Shown here in pieces: positions 61,178 to 64,000 of a stretch of 64,000 bases of DNA. The notes under the pieces were generated by a model. The model saw nothing but the letters and a program-made list of their open reading frames with translations. It ran no database searches and was not told the origin of the DNA. A program made the translations under genes and the position numbers. Origin of the DNA: Eonycteris spelaea (Eukaryota > Chordata > Mammalia > Chiroptera > Pteropodidae); the NCBI GenBank assembly GCA_003508835.1, contig PUFA01000084.1:7068001-7132000 (forward strand), read 5' to 3'. Every line of letters begins with the position of its first letter. The first letter of the stretch is position 1.

Positions 61178-61683
61178 CTGAAGATAGAGAGCACAGTACA
61201 AAAATGGGCATTTGGATGTGGACAAAACTAAGGAAGCTTCAATCTCATGGCTATCTCAGGGAATGTTGCAGCTAAAGTTTTAACCACCAGAGAACTTTCG
61301 TTTTGCGGAAGCAGAATCAGAAACTATAAACAGAAGAAATAACAGGGCCTGCTCAGGATATGGGAAAAGAAAAGCAGCAGTGTGGCTCCTTCATTATGGC
61401 ATCTCTAGCAATTTGAGATCTTGCTCCTAAAGCCGCATGGTAAAGAGCAAAATCTCAAAGACATTGGATCTCTGGGGAAAACAAACTGCCATAAATACAC
61501 ATAGAAAACACAGAGACTACAAATGTTAGAGAGCACCCACTTCCCAAATAATCCATATCTGTTAAAATTTAAAAATGTAACTTAGGGGTAACCACTTAGA
61601 AACAGGTGACTGCTTTTGTAGTTTTCTGAGGTAGATTTTCCTGCAAATTTTGCAAATTTTATAAAATTTTACCTTTTAAAACC

Positions 61684-64000
61684 CCATAATGGGGAGTAAA
61701 GTCAAGATGGTAGGCCAGGTAAAAGTGGGGTTCACCTCCTCCTGCTACTGCACTAAAATTACAACCAAATTATAAAACAATCAACTTTTGTTTGTCCAGG
61801 ATACAAACAAAAAGCCACATCAAGACTAGTAGGAGGGGCAGAAATGTGAAACAAGCTAGCCCCAAACCCACATATGGCAATTGAGTACCAAGAAGGAGAG
61901 CATGGCTGCAGAAGCCCCCATGAAGGAGTAGGGGTCCTAGCCCTACACAAGAATTACCCAGCCTGAAGTTTCCAGTCCCTGGAAGAGAGGAGTTCCCACA
62001 AAATCTGATTGTAAAAATCAGTGGGGATTCTGGCCATCTGGGTGAGATAGAAGAAACCTGAAAACTCAGGTGTCTCCTGTAAAGGGTCTGCTCACACACT
62101 CATTCACTTGCAGACACTCACCCTGGGCTCTGGCGGAGGGTCAGCAGCTTGGGGGGCACAAGAGACATACAGGAAAAGACAGAGTTGTGTAGCATCGGGG
62201 CTCCCTCCGGTACACTCTATAGACTGGTGCCATCTTGCCTATGTTGAACCCTCCCCTCTGCATGTTCAATTCTGAATCTGCATTGGCCCAGTGAGATTGG
62301 CCAGCTGTACCCTGTGTTCCCCTGAGGCCCCACTCAACCCACAAATTGCCCCTGGCAAGCCCATTCCCAGGCCGCCAGCTCCACCCTGTGCTTTCCTTAG
62401 GCTGAGAATTTGACAGCAGCCTTCAATTTGTTTGTGTGGCTTGTGTGTGGCTTGTGCATCCCAGGAGAAACTTTGGATGGTGGGCCACCAGCCCCACCCC
62501 CAAGCTACAGTATTCCTTGAACAGATCTTGGGTGTCTGAGAATTCAAGGAAGGCAGCGGCTGGCCTTGTGGCAACTGAAGAGTTTTATGAGAGGACTGAC
62601 AACAAAAACTGAATCTCCACTGGCTGAGTAAAACTGGCTCATTTTTACCCTGGTAAATCCCTGGGTCCCCAACCCACCCAGCTCATGTACCACCCAAAGT
62701 CTCTTTCAGCTGTGGAGCCTTATGGGAAGCTGGTAGGCAGCCTCAGGCCTTGAGGTGCACTACTCTTTTTGCTAAGCCATCCAAAGACCAGTACTGGGGG
62801 TAACCAACCTCAGCTTGCATCATGGTCTCTTTCACTTGCTTCCAGATCCGGCATAGGAAGCAACCATCATTGGATCACTTTGTAGCTCCTACCAGGTATC
62901 CCGAGCAATCAAAGGCAGAGGCTGATCTTGGCCGACACAGGAACCCCTCCCAAGGTACCACAGGACCAACATACCTGGAGGATGGCATCAGAGCACACAG
63001 AGCACCACCAGACTAACCCCATAAGCAGCATACCCAAAAGGTGGTCTCAACAGGTACACAAGCCTGCTGGGATGAATGTCCACTCCAAGGAGACAGATCC
63101 TACACAGCAGCTCCTACCTTGTGGCAAATCCTCACAGCCACTCAGACTGAGAGTCAATCCCATCAACTGACATGGCAATAGCAATCTAGACTTAGCTACA
63201 ATAAGAGAACACACACAACCCATGCAAGAAACATGCCCAGGTGATCAGGGAGACTGTAATTGGGCCACACAGGACACCTACTACAAAAGGCCATGTGGCA
63301 AATCTTCCTAATGCATAGACACAAACACAGAGGTAACTAAAATAAGAAAACAAAGAAACATCCTGCAAATGAAACAACAGGAAAAAACTCCAGAAAAAAA
63401 AAAAACTAAATAAAATAAAGGCAAGCAACTTATCAGATACAGAGTTGAAAACACTGGTTATGAGAATGCTCAATGAGCTTAGGGGGAGAATATATGATCA
63501 CAATGAGGACTTCAGCAGAGAGATAGTACATAGAAACCATAAAAAAGAACCATTCAGAAATGAAGGATATAATTACTGAAATGAAGAATATACTAGAAGA
63601 AATAAACAGTAGATTAGATGAAGCAGAGGATTGAATCATTGGATCACTTTGTAGCTCAGAGTTGGAAGACACGATAGCAGAAAACACTCCATCAGAATAG
63701 CAACAAGAAAAACAAATCCAAAAACAATGAGGCTAGTTTGAGTCCTCTGTGACACCATCAAGTGTACCAAAATCATCATTATAAAGGTACCTGAAGGAGG
63801 AGAGAGAGCGAGCCAGGGATTGAGAACCTATTTGAAGAAAGGGTGACAGAAAAATTCCCTAACTTGGGAAAGGAAATAGATATAAAAGTCTATGAAGCAC
63901 AAAAGAGTCCCAAACAAAAAAATCCAAACAGATCCACACTAAGACACATCCTAATTAAAATGCCAAAGGTTAAAGACAGAGAGAGAATCTTAAAAGCGTC
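61684..64000 (+). mobile_element. LINE-1, 5' portion (5' UTR and start of ORF1), cut by window end
   Basis: Starts near GGGGAGTAAAGTCAAGATGG, which resembles an L1 5' end. A GC-richer 5' UTR runs to about 63.4 kb, followed by A-rich ORF1 sequence with GAAATGAAGAATATACTAG, AATTCCCTAACTTGGGAAAG and CACACTAAGACACATCC. The same ORF1 blocks occur at 10.39-10.90 kb. Stops break ORF1, so this copy is dead as read. It lies antisense to CD200 and probably inside its first intron. Confidence 0.8.

Overview
This is a mammalian genomic window, about 64 kb of AT-rich, intron-bearing, repeat-dense nuclear DNA. It carries MIR and L2 fossils, MaLR LTRs, Tigger and hAT transposons, several LINE-1 ages and long microsatellites. 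The L1 3' end at about 11.4-11.74 kb has the form I associate with laurasiatherian mammals. I saw no tRNA-derived SINE of the cow, dog, horse or vesper-bat type. A laurasiatherian with little SINE activity, for example a fruit bat, would fit, but the species is not proven.

Only one protein-coding gene is supported: CD200 (OX-2 membrane glycoprotein) on the minus strand, 45.9-61.2 kb. Five exons can be placed with splice sites: signal peptide 61096-61177, V domain 57716-58035, C2 domain 55112-55384, transmembrane 53429-53536, and last codons plus 3' UTR from 47165 down. The small first exon with the initiator Met should lie beyond 64000, upstream of a LINE-1. Everything is well preserved except a one-base deletion in the V-domain exon (next to 57841/57842). 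It shifts the frame and predicts a stop at 57734-57736. This is either a recent or polymorphic loss of CD200 or a base error in the assembly, and it is the most important point to check.

The region below 45.9 kb is gene-poor and is probably the interval between CD200 and BTLA (CD200-BTLA is the human gene order). It holds an antisense L1 (1-2.29 kb), a MaLR LTR (5.3 kb), four copies of one LTR family in alternating orientation (8.1, 14.3, 34.0 and 40.2 kb), a 5'-end-only BICD1 pseudogene (9.15 kb), an L1 or HAL1-like element with ORF1 but no ORF2 (9.66-11.74 kb), an A-rich decayed retroviral env-like block on the minus strand (18.0-21.96 kb), an L1 interrupted by a microsatellite and a Tigger end (25.8-27.95 kb), and MLT1, MER5A, hAT and MER2-like DNA elements (30-33 kb). 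The CD200 introns hold a complete 528-bp Tigger-type element, a 1.4-kb Tigger with a readable transposase fossil, L2 and MIR pieces, a TC/CA microsatellite and an old L1/HAL1-like remnant.

No bacterial-type features, CRISPR arrays, tRNA or rRNA genes were seen.
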